Assembly: GCA_034002405.1 (NCBI GenBank)
Contig: JAVFAS010000002.1
Location: 62,001-126,000, forward strand
Reading direction: 5' to 3'
Length of the DNA stretch: 64,000 nt
Origin: SZUA-365 sp034002405
Lineage (GTDB): Bacteria; Bacteroidota; Ignavibacteria; SZUA-365
Each line of letters opens with the position of its first letter. Position 1 is the stretch's first letter. Position numbers and translations under genes: made by a program. Positions 52,080 through 64,000 of this stretch are shown one piece after another. Under the pieces are notes generated by a model, which was given only the letters and a program-made list of their open reading frames with translations, did not search any database and was not told the origin of the DNA.

Positions 52080-52870
52080 ACGGCGCGCTGGAGATCGGCT
52101 ACGGACAGCTCGCCTTCGCGCTGCTGTTTGTGGTCATCGGTGGAATCGCGTCACTGCGACTGAAACTGGGGCTGGAACGGGATCTGCTCTGGGGCACCGT
52201 CCGCACCGTCGCCCAGCTGCTGCTGATGGGACTCGTTCTGACCTGGGTGTTCGCCCAGCAGTCCTGGTGGATCGTGCTCGGCCTGTACGCGGTGATGATC
52301 CTGTTCGCGGCGCGCATCATCCGTGGCCGCCTGCGCGAGCGCGCGATTCCCGTATTCCTTCCCACCTTTGTTTCCATGCTGCTCAGCTACATGACCATCA
52401 GCTACCTCGTGGTCAACTTCATCGTGCAGGCCGAGCCCTGGTACCTGCCCGAGTATTTCCTTCCCATCGGCGGCATGGTGATCGGAAATTCGATGAATGC
52501 GATCGCGGTGTCGCTCGACCGCCTGTTCAGCGAACTCCGGCGCCGCCGCGCGGAAATCGAGCTGCATCTGCTGCTCGGCGCCACGGGTGCGCAAGCCTCG
52601 GCAATGATTTTCCGGGATGCGATCCGCGCCGGAATGATTCCCAGCATCAACTCCATGATGGGTGTCGGCCTCGTATTCATTCCCGGCATGATGACGGGAC
52701 AGATTCTCGCCGGTGCCGATCCGATGGTGGCGGTCAATTATCAGATCATGGTGATGCTGATGCTCGTGGGTTCGACCGCGATCGGCAGCGTGCTTGTCGT
52801 CACGCTCGTGCGCGCGCGCTGCTTCTCCCGCGACCATCGGCTCATTCTCCGGCGCGCATCCAGTGAGTAG
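52076..52870 (+). CDS. fetB: ABC transporter permease, FetB/YbbM-like (UPF0014)
   Basis: 264 residues with about seven membrane segments. Family blocks include VRTVAQLLLMGLVLTWVF, MVIGNSMNAIAVSLDRL and MMTGQILAGADPMVAVNYQ. It forms the channel of a putative iron exporter with the ATPase encoded just upstream. The ATG at 52076 overlaps the fetA stop by 4 bp (ATGA) and follows GGGAGAG, so the two are translationally coupled. Export of iron is inferred from E. coli FetAB. Confidence 0.88.
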   Translation: MNGALEIGYGQLAFALLFVVIGGIASLRLKLGLERDLLWGTVRTVAQLLLMGLVLTWVFAQQSWWIVLGLYAVMILFAARIIRGRLRERAIPVFLPTFVSMLLSYMTISYLVVNFIVQAEPWYLPEYFLPIGGMVIGNSMNAIAVSLDRLFSELRRRRAEIELHLLLGATGAQASAMIFRDAIRAGMIPSINSMMGVGLVFIPGMMTGQILAGADPMVAVNYQIMVMLMLVGSTAIGSVLVVTLVRARCFSRDHRLILRRASSE

Positions 52871-52940
52871 ATTGTTTTTTTCTTACCTTGCGCCAGTACG
52901 CATGCCGACGGATTCATGTACCCAGTATCGCCCGTGACCC

Positions 52941-54317
52941 ATGGACAAGCCGCTCGTATCGATCGTCGATGACGATTACTCGCTCCGGCGACTGCTCGAA
53001 TTCACGTTGCAGTCGTGGGACTACGCGCCGCGGAGTTTCCCCAACGGGGAGGCGCTGTTGCGGTCGCTCGATGAAGAGCTCCCGGCCGTGGTGCTGATGG
53101 ATCACATGATGCCCGGCCTCTCGGGCCTTGACACGCTCGTGGCACTGCGCGAGCGGCAGCCCGACCTCCCGGTGATCATGCTGTCGGCACAGGGAAAGAT
53201 CGATGTCGCGGTGGAATTGATGCGCGCGGGCGCAACCGATTATTTCACGAAACCCGTCGATCTCAAACGCCTGCGGTTCTCGCTGAACAATGCGATCCGC
53301 ATGCATCAGCTCAAGGACAAGGTGCGGCAGTTGCAGGACACGCTCGAGAGCAGCGTGCGCTTCGAAAACATCATTTCGAATTCCGGTGCGATGCAGAATG
53401 TGCTCAAGCTCGTCGACAAGGCGCGCACCAGCGATATCAACGTGCTGATCGAAGGCGAAAGCGGGACGGGGAAGGAGTTGATCGCGCGCGCCATCCATTT
53501 CAACGGGACACGGAAGGACAAGCCCTTCGTGGTCATCAATTGCGCGGCGATTCCGCGCGAACTGCTCGAGAGCGAGCTGTTCGGACACGAGCGCGGCGCC
53601 TTCACCGGCGCGATCGACCGGAAAATCGGCAAGTTCGAGGCCGCGCACACGGGCACGATTTTTCTCGATGAAATCGGCGAACTCGACATGACGCTGCAGG
53701 CAAAGCTCCTGCGCGTGATCCAGTCCAAGCAATTCGAACGTGTCGGCGGACTCGAGACACTCACCTCGGACGCGCGCATCCTCTCGGCCACGAATCGCGA
53801 CCTCCTTGCGATGGCGGAACAGCGGGAGTTCCGTGAGGATCTCTACTATCGCCTGAGTACCTTCCCGATCAAACTTCCACCGCTCCGCGACCGACCGTCG
53901 GAAATCCCGCTACTCGCCGAGCACTTTCTCGACCAGTTCTCCCAGCGCGAGCAGAAGGCGGGATTGACCATGCACGCCGACACGCTCGCGCTGCTGCAGC
54001 GCTATGCGTGGCCCGGGAACGTCCGCGAGTTGCAGAGTGTGGTCGAGCGCGCCGTGCTGCTGGCCGATGGTGATGGGATCCATCCGGATGATCTGCCCCA
54101 GGTGCTGCGCATCTCCCCCGGCCGGGACCGTGGTGGTCTTCCGGCCGAATTGTTCGCGACGCGGGAGGACGTCGTCCCGCTGGACTCGCTGCGGGAGCGG
54201 GCCATCCGTCGCACCCTGACGTTGTTCGAGGGAAACATGTCCGAGACCGCACGCGTGCTCGGCATTGGACGCACGACGTTGTACGATCTGATCCGGAAAT
54301 ACGATATTCGTCCCTGA
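52941..54317 (+). CDS. sigma54-dependent response regulator (NtrC family)
   Basis: 458 residues. Receiver at 1-120 (VDDD acidic residues, Asp54 in LMDHMMPG, Lys in FTKPVD). AAA+ domain at about 140-375 with Walker A GESGTGKE, the sigma54-contact loop GAFTGA, Walker B TIFLDEIGEL and a PGNVREL sensor. A Fis-type helix-turn-helix lies at the C terminus (ETARVLGIGRTTLYDLIRKY). All parts needed to activate sigma54 promoters are intact. TACCTTGC at 52884-52891 is a candidate promoter. Its stop abuts the stop of the convergent receiver-kinase gene with no gap. Confidence 0.95.
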   Translation: MDKPLVSIVDDDYSLRRLLEFTLQSWDYAPRSFPNGEALLRSLDEELPAVVLMDHMMPGLSGLDTLVALRERQPDLPVIMLSAQGKIDVAVELMRAGATDYFTKPVDLKRLRFSLNNAIRMHQLKDKVRQLQDTLESSVRFENIISNSGAMQNVLKLVDKARTSDINVLIEGESGTGKELIARAIHFNGTRKDKPFVVINCAAIPRELLESELFGHERGAFTGAIDRKIGKFEAAHTGTIFLDEIGELDMTLQAKLLRVIQSKQFERVGGLETLTSDARILSATNRDLLAMAEQREFREDLYYRLSTFPIKLPPLRDRPSEIPLLAEHFLDQFSQREQKAGLTMHADTLALLQRYAWPGNVRELQSVVERAVLLADGDGIHPDDLPQVLRISPGRDRGGLPAELFATREDVVPLDSLRERAIRRTLTLFEGNMSETARVLGIGRTTLYDLIRKYDIRP

Positions 54318-55421
54318 TTATCCTTCTTCAAGCGCCAGTGGCAGTAGCACCGACACCGCGGTGTATTTTCCACTTTCGCTTTCGATCCGCAGCAATCCAC
54401 CATGCATGTCGGCGATGGCATGGACGATGGCAAGACCGAGGCCCACGCCTGTCTGTTCGTATTGCGCGCGCTCGAATTGCGTGTAGGCGCCGATCGATTC
54501 GATCTGCTGTTCCGACATGCCGCGTCCCCGATCGATAATCGTGACTTCATAAAACACATCCGCGACCGAGCCCTGTACGTCGACCTTCGATCCATCCAGA
54601 CTGAATTTGAACGCGTTGTCGGAGAGTTCCTCGATGATTTTCTCGAAATCCCGTGCGTTGACGCGCAGCCGTGCCGGCTCGGCCCGCACGGTGATATCCC
54701 GTTCGCGGCGCGCGCGCGCGGCGATGGTTTCCACTGTCTCGCGCAGCACCTGGTCGGGATGCGCCATTTCCTGCGCGAGCAGTTCGACGCGACGCCGTTC
54801 GTCATGGCGCAGGTTTTCGAGTTCCGCGAATCGCAGATAGTTCTGCACCAGCCGCAACAGCCGCTGTCCGGCCACATGAATATTGCCGAGCATCTCGCCG
54901 ACATCCGCGGCACTGAACTCCGCGATATGGTCGCGCAGCAGATGCGAGATGCCCAGAATGGAGTTGAGCGGCGTGAAAAACTCGTGCGGAAGCGAGCGGC
55001 TCAATGAATCGCGAAACTGTGCAAGCGCTTCGTGCATCCGGAGATCGTAGGATTGCTGTTTTTGCAGTCGCACATTCACGGCATTGAGCAGCTCCTCCTT
55101 GGAAAAGGGCTTCGTCAGATAATCATCCGCCCCGGAGAGCATGCCACGACGAAGATCACTTTTATCGGAGAGCGCGGAAAGAAAAATGAACGGGATGAGT
55201 TCGGTCGTGGGATCCTTCCGCACATATTCGAGCACCCCGAAACCGCCGAGATTGGGCATCATCACATCGCAAAGCACCAGGTCGGGTTGTTGTTCGCGGA
55301 TCAGTTCGATCCCGTCCAATCCGTTCTCCGCCGACACGACCTGAAAGCCCGCTTCGGAAAGTCGTTCGATGATGGTTTCACGCACGACGACATCGTCCTC
55401 GATCACGGCGATCTTCTTCAT
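54318..55421 (-). CDS. receiver-linked histidine kinase (REC-HisKA-HATPase)
   Basis: 367 residues. Receiver at 1-122 with intact acidic pair (IEDD), Asp in LVLCDVMMPN and Lys in YLTKPFS. HisKA follows with an unusual H-box, PHEFFTP in place of SHELRTP, then HATPase (DNAFKFS, DRGRGMS, GVGLGLAI). This short form phosphorylates partners in response to phosphorylation of its own receiver. GGAG precedes the ATG at 55421. It lies 66 bp downstream of the giant phosphorelay kinase on the same strand and converges on the sigma54 activator gene. Confidence 0.92.
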   Translation of the reverse strand: MKKIAVIEDDVVVRETIIERLSEAGFQVVSAENGLDGIELIREQQPDLVLCDVMMPNLGGFGVLEYVRKDPTTELIPFIFLSALSDKSDLRRGMLSGADDYLTKPFSKEELLNAVNVRLQKQQSYDLRMHEALAQFRDSLSRSLPHEFFTPLNSILGISHLLRDHIAEFSAADVGEMLGNIHVAGQRLLRLVQNYLRFAELENLRHDERRRVELLAQEMAHPDQVLRETVETIAARARRERDITVRAEPARLRVNARDFEKIIEELSDNAFKFSLDGSKVDVQGSVADVFYEVTIIDRGRGMSEQQIESIGAYTQFERAQYEQTGVGLGLAIVHAIADMHGGLLRIESESGKYTAVSVLLPLALEEG

Positions 55422-55486
55422 TTCGTCTCCACATGTGTTGCGTGTCGCAATGTATGGATTCCGACAGTACCGTACAACGACGTCGG

Positions 55487-59419
<3,933 letters not shown>

Positions 59420-59460
59420 CAGGATGGAGTCTCACAGGATCGTTCTGCACCGGGCACCCG

Positions 59461-59491
59461 GGCACGGAAGCACCACGGCACGGAAGCACCA
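59461..59491. repeat. 16-bp direct repeat in the divergent intergenic region
   Basis: GGCACGGAAGCACCA occurs at 59461 and again at 59477, separated by one C. The rest of 59420-59698 holds the divergent promoters: TATATT at 59567-59572 on the minus strand toward the giant kinase, and TATAGT at 59638-59643 on the plus strand toward the trehalose operon. Confidence 0.7.
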
Positions 59492-59604
59492 ATCCACGCG
59501 GGAGGGAGAATCCGCGCGGGCAGCCACGCACGGGGGGAGGCAAGTGGTGTTCCGACGTAATATCGTAATATACGAATGAAAGGCGCACGGTGCTGTTTTC
59601 CCCA

Positions 59605-59622
59605 CGATGGAATTATCCATCG
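59605..59622. promoter_or_regulatory. inverted repeat, possible operator of the trehalose operon
   Basis: CGATGG and CCATCG form a perfect 6-bp inverted repeat around AATTAT. It lies between the two divergent promoter candidates and 77 bp before the first gene of the operon. Confidence 0.3.
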
Positions 59623-59698
59623 CGTCTCGTGGTTGCATATAGTATCGGCCTTCGCCGTGTCGACCATCATCATTTGTTTCATCCAGCAACGGGTTGAT

Positions 59699-60412
59699 AT
59701 GATCAACGGATCCGGGCCACGGCCGTTCTCATTCAAGGACTGCGCACTGGCCGCCATCGCAACGGGGCGGCGGGCGCGCGATTTACGCGAGCTGCGCGAT
59801 CATCTGCAACAGGTGGAAATTGCCAGCATCTATTATCACTTCTGGGGTGGACGGCTGCGACCGCTCTTTGACGAAGCCGCATACCACAATGATTTCGCGG
59901 CATGGGCGCATCACGCCCTGCGCGATCATGTCGCGGCGGAACGCCTCGGGGTGATCGATCCCACCGAATTCGCGACGCTCGAGGATCTCCGGACCGAGCT
60001 GGTGGAGACACTCGAGCAGCGCCTGTACGAACTCGATACACTCCCGGTCTCCAAGGCGGACGAACAGTTCTCGTTCATCCGGTCGCAGATTGTCGTCTTC
60101 GACACCCATCGAAGCATCGCCCACCCCCGCGAACTGGCCGAGGGTCTGGCAACATCCTCGGTGAGCAGCATTTTCTACCATTTCATCGACGCGCGCCGAC
60201 GGACCGCCGAGGGACGCGACGATTATTCGACCTGGCTGTCCGATTTCGGGGAGGAAGGAAACGCATTGGCCACGCGTCTGGCGGACGTCGATCCCTATTT
60301 CACCTCGCTGACCGATTTGCGTATCCAGCTCGCGGACGCCCTCGATATGGACGGATTCGCGCCGGGCACGCTCCCGCGACGGACGACGGAGGTGCATGAT
60401 GCAACAGCTTGA
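59699..60412 (+). CDS. DUF5752-like protein, first gene of the trehalose operon
   Basis: 237 residues, helical and soluble, with an internal duplication: VEIASIYYHFWGGRLR (about 40) and SVSSIFYHFIDARRR (about 160), each followed by an acidic stretch and a DLRxxL block. The pattern fits proteins annotated DUF5752, which are often found next to trehalose-type glycosyltransferases; the assignment is from memory and not certain. Function is unknown. I chose ATG at 59699, because the region upstream of it is unlike the domain. It overlaps treT by 17 bp. Confidence 0.65.
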   Translation: MINGSGPRPFSFKDCALAAIATGRRARDLRELRDHLQQVEIASIYYHFWGGRLRPLFDEAAYHNDFAAWAHHALRDHVAAERLGVIDPTEFATLEDLRTELVETLEQRLYELDTLPVSKADEQFSFIRSQIVVFDTHRSIAHPRELAEGLATSSVSSIFYHFIDARRRTAEGRDDYSTWLSDFGEEGNALATRLADVDPYFTSLTDLRIQLADALDMDGFAPGTLPRRTTEVHDATA

Positions 60413-61637
60413 AGCCTATACCGGCATTACCGGCGCCGATGTCATCGACCAGTTACGGCAATTGGCGGCGCCCTTGCGCGGTTTGCGTGTCGTGCATGTG
60501 AATTCCACCCGCGAGGGTGGTGGTGTCGCCGAGATTCTCGCCAAACTCGTGCCGTTCATGAACGAACTCGGTATTCCCACCGCGTGGGAAGTGATCACGG
60601 GCAATGCCGATTTCTACCAATGCACCAAGCGCTTTCACAACACCCTGCAGGGTGATGCCCAGGAGATTCCGGAGTACTTGCTCCGCAACTTCGAACAAAC
60701 CAATCGGGAGAATGCCGAACGGCTCCGGCCCGCGCTCGCGGACGCCGACATCGTCTTCATCCACGATCCGCAGCCCGCACCGCTGCTCCGGGCATTCCCC
60801 CGCCGCACGGGACAATGGATCTGGCGCTGTCACATCGATGTCAGCCGACCCCACCGTCCGGTCTGGAAATATCTGCGGCCATTTTTGGCGGGATACGACG
60901 CGAGTATCTGGTCGCTGGCGGATTTCGCGCAACCGCTTCCGCATCCGCAGTATCTGATCCCACCCAGCATCGATCCGCTGAGCGACAAGAACATCGATCT
61001 CCCGCCCGAGGAAATCGACGCGGTCCGCGACCGCTTCGACCTCGATCCGGAGCGACCGCTGCTCACGCAGGTGTCGCGCTTCGACCGTTTCAAGGATCCC
61101 GTCGGCGTGATCCGCTCATATCGGCTTGCGAAGCGGTTCGTCCCGGGTCTCCAACTCGTGCTCGCGGGCGGCGGCGCCAGCGACGATCCCGAGGGCGAGG
61201 CCGTGCTGGCGGAAGTACGGGATGCGGCGAACGGAGATCCGGATATCAAGATCCTGCTTCTCCCTCCGGACGCGCATCGTACGATCAATGCCCTGCAGCG
61301 CGCGAGCGACATCGTCATGCAGAAATCCACCAAGGAAGGATTCGGCCTGACCGTTACCGAGGCGATGTGGAAAGGTCGTCCCGTGATCGGTGGCAACACC
61401 GGCGGCATCCGCCTGCAGGTGATCAACCATCACACCGGCTTCCTCGTCAGCACGCCCGAGGGCGCCGCGCTGCGGATCCGTTACCTGCTCAATCACCGCG
61501 AGGCCCTCGACACGATGGGACGCAAGGCCCGGGAATTCGTGCGCGAGAATTTCCTGCTCACGCGACACTTGCGCGAGTATCTCACCCTGATGCTCATCCT
61601 TCGCGGCAATCACGCCGACCGGGTGGAACTGTCATGA
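60396..61637 (+). CDS. treT: trehalose synthase, glycosyltransferase TreT-type (GT4)
   Basis: 413 residues. Two Rossmann-like domains of the GT-B fold. The N-terminal part has HVNSTREGGGVAEIL and FIHDPQPAPLL, the C-terminal part VSRFDRFKDPVGVI, the donor-site STKEGFGLTVTEAMW and GGNTGGIRLQV. These match TreT, which joins NDP-glucose and glucose to trehalose in one reversible step. It overlaps the preceding gene by 17 bp and lies 21 bp before otsB. A second, OtsAB route is encoded downstream. Confidence 0.9.
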   Translation: MMQQLEAYTGITGADVIDQLRQLAAPLRGLRVVHVNSTREGGGVAEILAKLVPFMNELGIPTAWEVITGNADFYQCTKRFHNTLQGDAQEIPEYLLRNFEQTNRENAERLRPALADADIVFIHDPQPAPLLRAFPRRTGQWIWRCHIDVSRPHRPVWKYLRPFLAGYDASIWSLADFAQPLPHPQYLIPPSIDPLSDKNIDLPPEEIDAVRDRFDLDPERPLLTQVSRFDRFKDPVGVIRSYRLAKRFVPGLQLVLAGGGASDDPEGEAVLAEVRDAANGDPDIKILLLPPDAHRTINALQRASDIVMQKSTKEGFGLTVTEAMWKGRPVIGGNTGGIRLQVINHHTGFLVSTPEGAALRIRYLLNHREALDTMGRKAREFVRENFLLTRHLREYLTLMLILRGNHADRVELS

Positions 61638-61658
61638 TCGGGGATCTGTGATCCGGAT

Positions 61659-62441
61659 ATGAACATCCTGAACTCCGATATTGATCTCCCCGAATTCTTC
61701 ACCCGTGTCCGGGACGCCACGCAGCGCCTCCTGCTGCTCGACTACGACGGCACGCTGGCTCCGTTCACGACGGATCGCGGCGCGGCCCGACCGTACCCGG
61801 AAATCACGCCACTGCTCGAGGCGCTGATCACCCATCCCGCATGCCGGACCGTGCTGATCAGCGGACGTTCGGTCGAGGATCTTCGGGCACTGCTCCCGTT
61901 CGATTCCGTACCGGAGATCTGGGGTTCGCACGGCTGGGAGCACCTGCGGGCGGATGGCCGGATGATTCCGCCGACACTGCCGCGGACCACCGCGCGGGTG
62001 CTCGCCGAGGAATGGGCGTGGCTGACGGCCAGCGTTCCCGCGCACCTGGCCGAGCGCAAGCCCGCATCGGTGGCCGTACACTGGCGTGGTCTCGATGCCG
62101 AGACACAGATCGTCCTGCGCGCGCTGGCGCTCCGGCGATGGCGCGCGCCGCGCATGGCGGAGGGACTGGAGCTTCATCCCTTCGATGGCGGACTGGAATT
62201 GCGTGCGAGCGGCCGCAACAAGGGTGACGCGGTGCGTGCCCTGCTTGGAGAGTATGACACACCACCGGCCACTGCCTATCTCGGCGACGACGCGACCGAT
62301 GAAGATGCCTTCGCGGCGCTGACCGGCTCGGGCCTGCGCGTGCTGGTTCGTCCCCAACCGCGGGAAACGCGGGCGGATGTGCATCTTGTCCCGCCCGATG
62401 AACTGCATTGGTTTCTTGAACAATGGAGACAGCACCTGTGA
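61659..62441 (+). CDS. otsB: trehalose-6-phosphate phosphatase
   Basis: 260 residues, HAD superfamily. Asp28-x-Asp30 in LLLDYDGTLAPF supplies the nucleophile and acid. SGRSVEDL is motif II, the Lys region contains KPASVAVHWR, and GDDATDEDAF is motif IV. It hydrolyses trehalose-6-phosphate to trehalose. Length is typical. It sits between treT and the MscS gene, whose start overlaps its stop. Confidence 0.95.
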   Translation: MNILNSDIDLPEFFTRVRDATQRLLLLDYDGTLAPFTTDRGAARPYPEITPLLEALITHPACRTVLISGRSVEDLRALLPFDSVPEIWGSHGWEHLRADGRMIPPTLPRTTARVLAEEWAWLTASVPAHLAERKPASVAVHWRGLDAETQIVLRALALRRWRAPRMAEGLELHPFDGGLELRASGRNKGDAVRALLGEYDTPPATAYLGDDATDEDAFAALTGSGLRVLVRPQPRETRADVHLVPPDELHWFLEQWRQHL

Positions 62442-63535
62442 TCGCGTTCATTGCACAATCCTTTGCCGGAAATCCCTGGATCGACTGGTTGATCGCCGCG
62501 GGAATCGCCGCGGGGGCCACCACGGCACTGATCGTGACCAAACGCCTTGTCACGGCGCGACTTGTCCGTCTGGCGGAGCGTACCCGGACCGATGTCGACG
62601 ACATGCTTACCGGCCTCCTGCAACGCATCAGTCCCTTCTACCTCCTGATTGTCGGACTCTACGCGGGGAGTTGGTGGCTCGCGGTGCCCGATGGGACACG
62701 ATCGGTGCTCGATCAGGTGTTCTTCATCGCGACCATGATTCAGCTCGGCGTGTGGGGTGGCCGCGTGCTGACGTGGCTGCTCACGAAAAGCACGCGCCTG
62801 CAGGAGTTCGAGGATCCGTCCGCCCAGACCATGCTCAACGTCCTCGGGTTCAGCAGTCGGCTGCTGCTCTGGTCGATCGTTTTCCTGATCGTGCTCGACA
62901 ATCTCGGGGTAAACATCACCACACTCATTGCCAGCATGGGCATCGGCGGGATCGCCGTCGCCCTCGCCGCGCAGAGCATCCTCGGGGAATTATTCGCCTC
63001 GTTGTCGATCGCCATGGACAAGCCCTTTGTCATCGGTGATTTCATCGTCATCGACAGCTTCATGGGAAACATCGAGAAAATCGGCATGCGGACGACACAG
63101 ATCCGGAGCCTGTCGGGCGAGCTGATCATCTTTTCCAATACGGATCTGCTCAAGAGTCGCGTGCGCAATTTCAAGCGGATGCAGGAGCGCCGCATCCTGT
63201 TCACGCTCGATGTCGAATACGGCACACCCGCGGAAACGCTGGCACGCATCCCGGACATGGTGCGCGGCATCATCGAGGTGGAGGAGATGACCCGCTTCGA
63301 GCGTGGGCATTTCAAATCCTATGGCGGCTCCTCGCTGGTGTTCGAGTTTGTGTATTACGTCCTCTCCCGTGAATACAACGACTTCATGGACATTCAGCAG
63401 CGCATCAATTTCGCGATTTACCGTGCCTTCGAGCACGAAGGGATCGCCTTCGCGTTTCCGTCGCAAACGGTGTATTTCCGTCGTGACGATGGCGCCGGTG
63501 AAACCATTCACTCATCATCCCCGGAGCAGATGTAA
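62438..63535 (+). CDS. MscS-type mechanosensitive channel
   Basis: 365 residues. Membrane segments at about 8-30, 60-82, 90-112 and 135-160, then the pore helix with Gly/Ala-rich IASMGIGGIAVALAAQS and the MscS beta domain (FVIGDFIVIDSFMGNIEKIG, ITFSNTDL-like segment, VRNFKRM). It opens under membrane tension to release solutes on hypo-osmotic shock. I chose GTG at 62438, which overlaps the otsB stop as GTGA and has GGAG at 62425-62428; ATG at 62423 is in frame but lacks a site. The stop overlaps the otsA start (TAATG). Confidence 0.9.
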   Translation: MIAFIAQSFAGNPWIDWLIAAGIAAGATTALIVTKRLVTARLVRLAERTRTDVDDMLTGLLQRISPFYLLIVGLYAGSWWLAVPDGTRSVLDQVFFIATMIQLGVWGGRVLTWLLTKSTRLQEFEDPSAQTMLNVLGFSSRLLLWSIVFLIVLDNLGVNITTLIASMGIGGIAVALAAQSILGELFASLSIAMDKPFVIGDFIVIDSFMGNIEKIGMRTTQIRSLSGELIIFSNTDLLKSRVRNFKRMQERRILFTLDVEYGTPAETLARIPDMVRGIIEVEEMTRFERGHFKSYGGSSLVFEFVYYVLSREYNDFMDIQQRINFAIYRAFEHEGIAFAFPSQTVYFRRDDGAGETIHSSSPEQM

Positions 63536-64000
63536 TGGAACGCATGATGGAAACGACCACGCGCGAATCCGGCAGGCTCGTCATCGTCTCGAATCGTCTG
63601 CCGGTGGTGTTCGAACGAGGCGAGGACGGTTTGCGCACGCGGCCGGGTTCGGGTGGACTCGTCACGGCACTCGGTCCCGTATTGCGCGATCGCGGCGGCA
63701 TCTGGATCGGTTGGTCGGGTTTGCCCGACAGCGATCACGAGGAGGTCCACCAGCGACTCAGCGACACCTCCCGTTCCGCCGGCTACGAACTGCGGGCGGT
63801 CCCGCTCAGCGCCGAGGAACTCGCACAGTACTATCATGGCTTCGCCAACGAAATTCTCTGGCCGCTGTTTCACGACCTGCATTCGCACTGCAACTTTGAT
63901 CCCGCGTACTGGGACGCCTATCGCGCGGTGAATCTCAAATTCGCGCGGCATATCCAGGAAGCCGTGTTACCGGATGATTTCGTCTGGATTCACGACTACC
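63535..64000 (+). CDS. otsA: trehalose-6-phosphate synthase, N-terminal part (cut by window edge)
   Basis: 155 codons are present and the frame is open to the last base. GT20 signatures are visible: VIVSNRLPVVFE, GSGGLVTAL, GIWIGWSG, YYHGFANEILWPLFHD and DFVWIHDY, the last binding the donor. It makes trehalose-6-phosphate from UDP-glucose (or ADP-glucose) and glucose-6-phosphate. The TAATG overlap with the MscS gene shows translational coupling. Some homologues carry a fused phosphatase, which cannot be checked here. Confidence 0.95.
   Translation, partial: MERMMETTTRESGRLVIVSNRLPVVFERGEDGLRTRPGSGGLVTALGPVLRDRGGIWIGWSGLPDSDHEEVHQRLSDTSRSAGYELRAVPLSAEELAQYYHGFANEILWPLFHDLHSHCNFDPAYWDAYRAVNLKFARHIQEAVLPDDFVWIHDY

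Overview
This is a gene-dense, high-GC (about 60%) bacterial chromosome segment with around 50 protein genes, no rRNA or tRNA that I could find, and one scaffold gap of 100 N (23925-24024). Three secreted proteins (18514-20121, 38781-40934, 42875-44809) end in Por-type (type IX) secretion sorting domains. Together with TAnnTT-type promoter elements, this places the organism in the Bacteroidota/Chlorobiota/Ignavibacteriota (FCB) group. Clear AGGAG ribosome-binding sites and the high GC argue against classical gut Bacteroidales and for a free-living lineage. No transposase, integrase, phage gene or CRISPR array was seen.

Layout. 1-1794: heat-shock block, clpB (cut by the window edge) and a short dnaJ homologue, divergent from hsp20 over a region with sigma54-like promoters on both strands. 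1940-9722: single housekeeping and envelope genes (AI-2E permease, NlpC/P60 peptidase, YVTN propeller, metallophosphoesterase, DUF2461, TrmO, GapN). 9853-20121: signalling block on the minus strand (two lone receivers, a 1083-residue hybrid kinase, a PAS/GAF protein without an output domain) with alanine racemase and a type IX secreted BNR protein. 20247-23781: LysE, AbgT, secreted glutathione peroxidase and Nudix hydrolase. 24263-28212: plus-strand run of a D-threonine-aldolase-like enzyme, M19 dipeptidase, class D beta-lactamase, small membrane protein and DUF309. 28181-46997: kinase with a degenerate receiver, Sel1 protein, UPF0182, a probable small structured RNA (about 35681-35858), nitrilase-like amidase, PruA-type dehydrogenase, two type IX secreted proteins, another kinase, IlvE, GlsB and OsmC. 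47156-52870: a secreted protein with 12 D-x-x-G-(D/N)-D-x-Y repeats, glycyl-tRNA synthetase and a FetAB-like exporter. 52941-59419: sigma54 activator, receiver-kinase and a 1310-residue phosphorelay kinase. 59699-64000: DUF5752, TreT, OtsB, MscS and OtsA (cut by the window edge), a tightly overlapping trehalose/osmotic-stress operon.

The window joins stress physiology (chaperones, trehalose, MscS, OsmC, GlsB, peroxidase) to a large sensory inventory: five histidine kinases, two lone receivers, one sigma54 activator and one kinase-less sensor. The most unusual items are the mirrored heat-shock regulatory region, the probable small RNA, the acidic-repeat protein, the kinase with a dead receiver, the dipeptidase/class D beta-lactamase pair, the trehalose-MscS operon, and recurrent short tandem repeats beside genes. 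The scaffold gap is flanked by two identical 127-bp blocks and is probably an assembly artefact.
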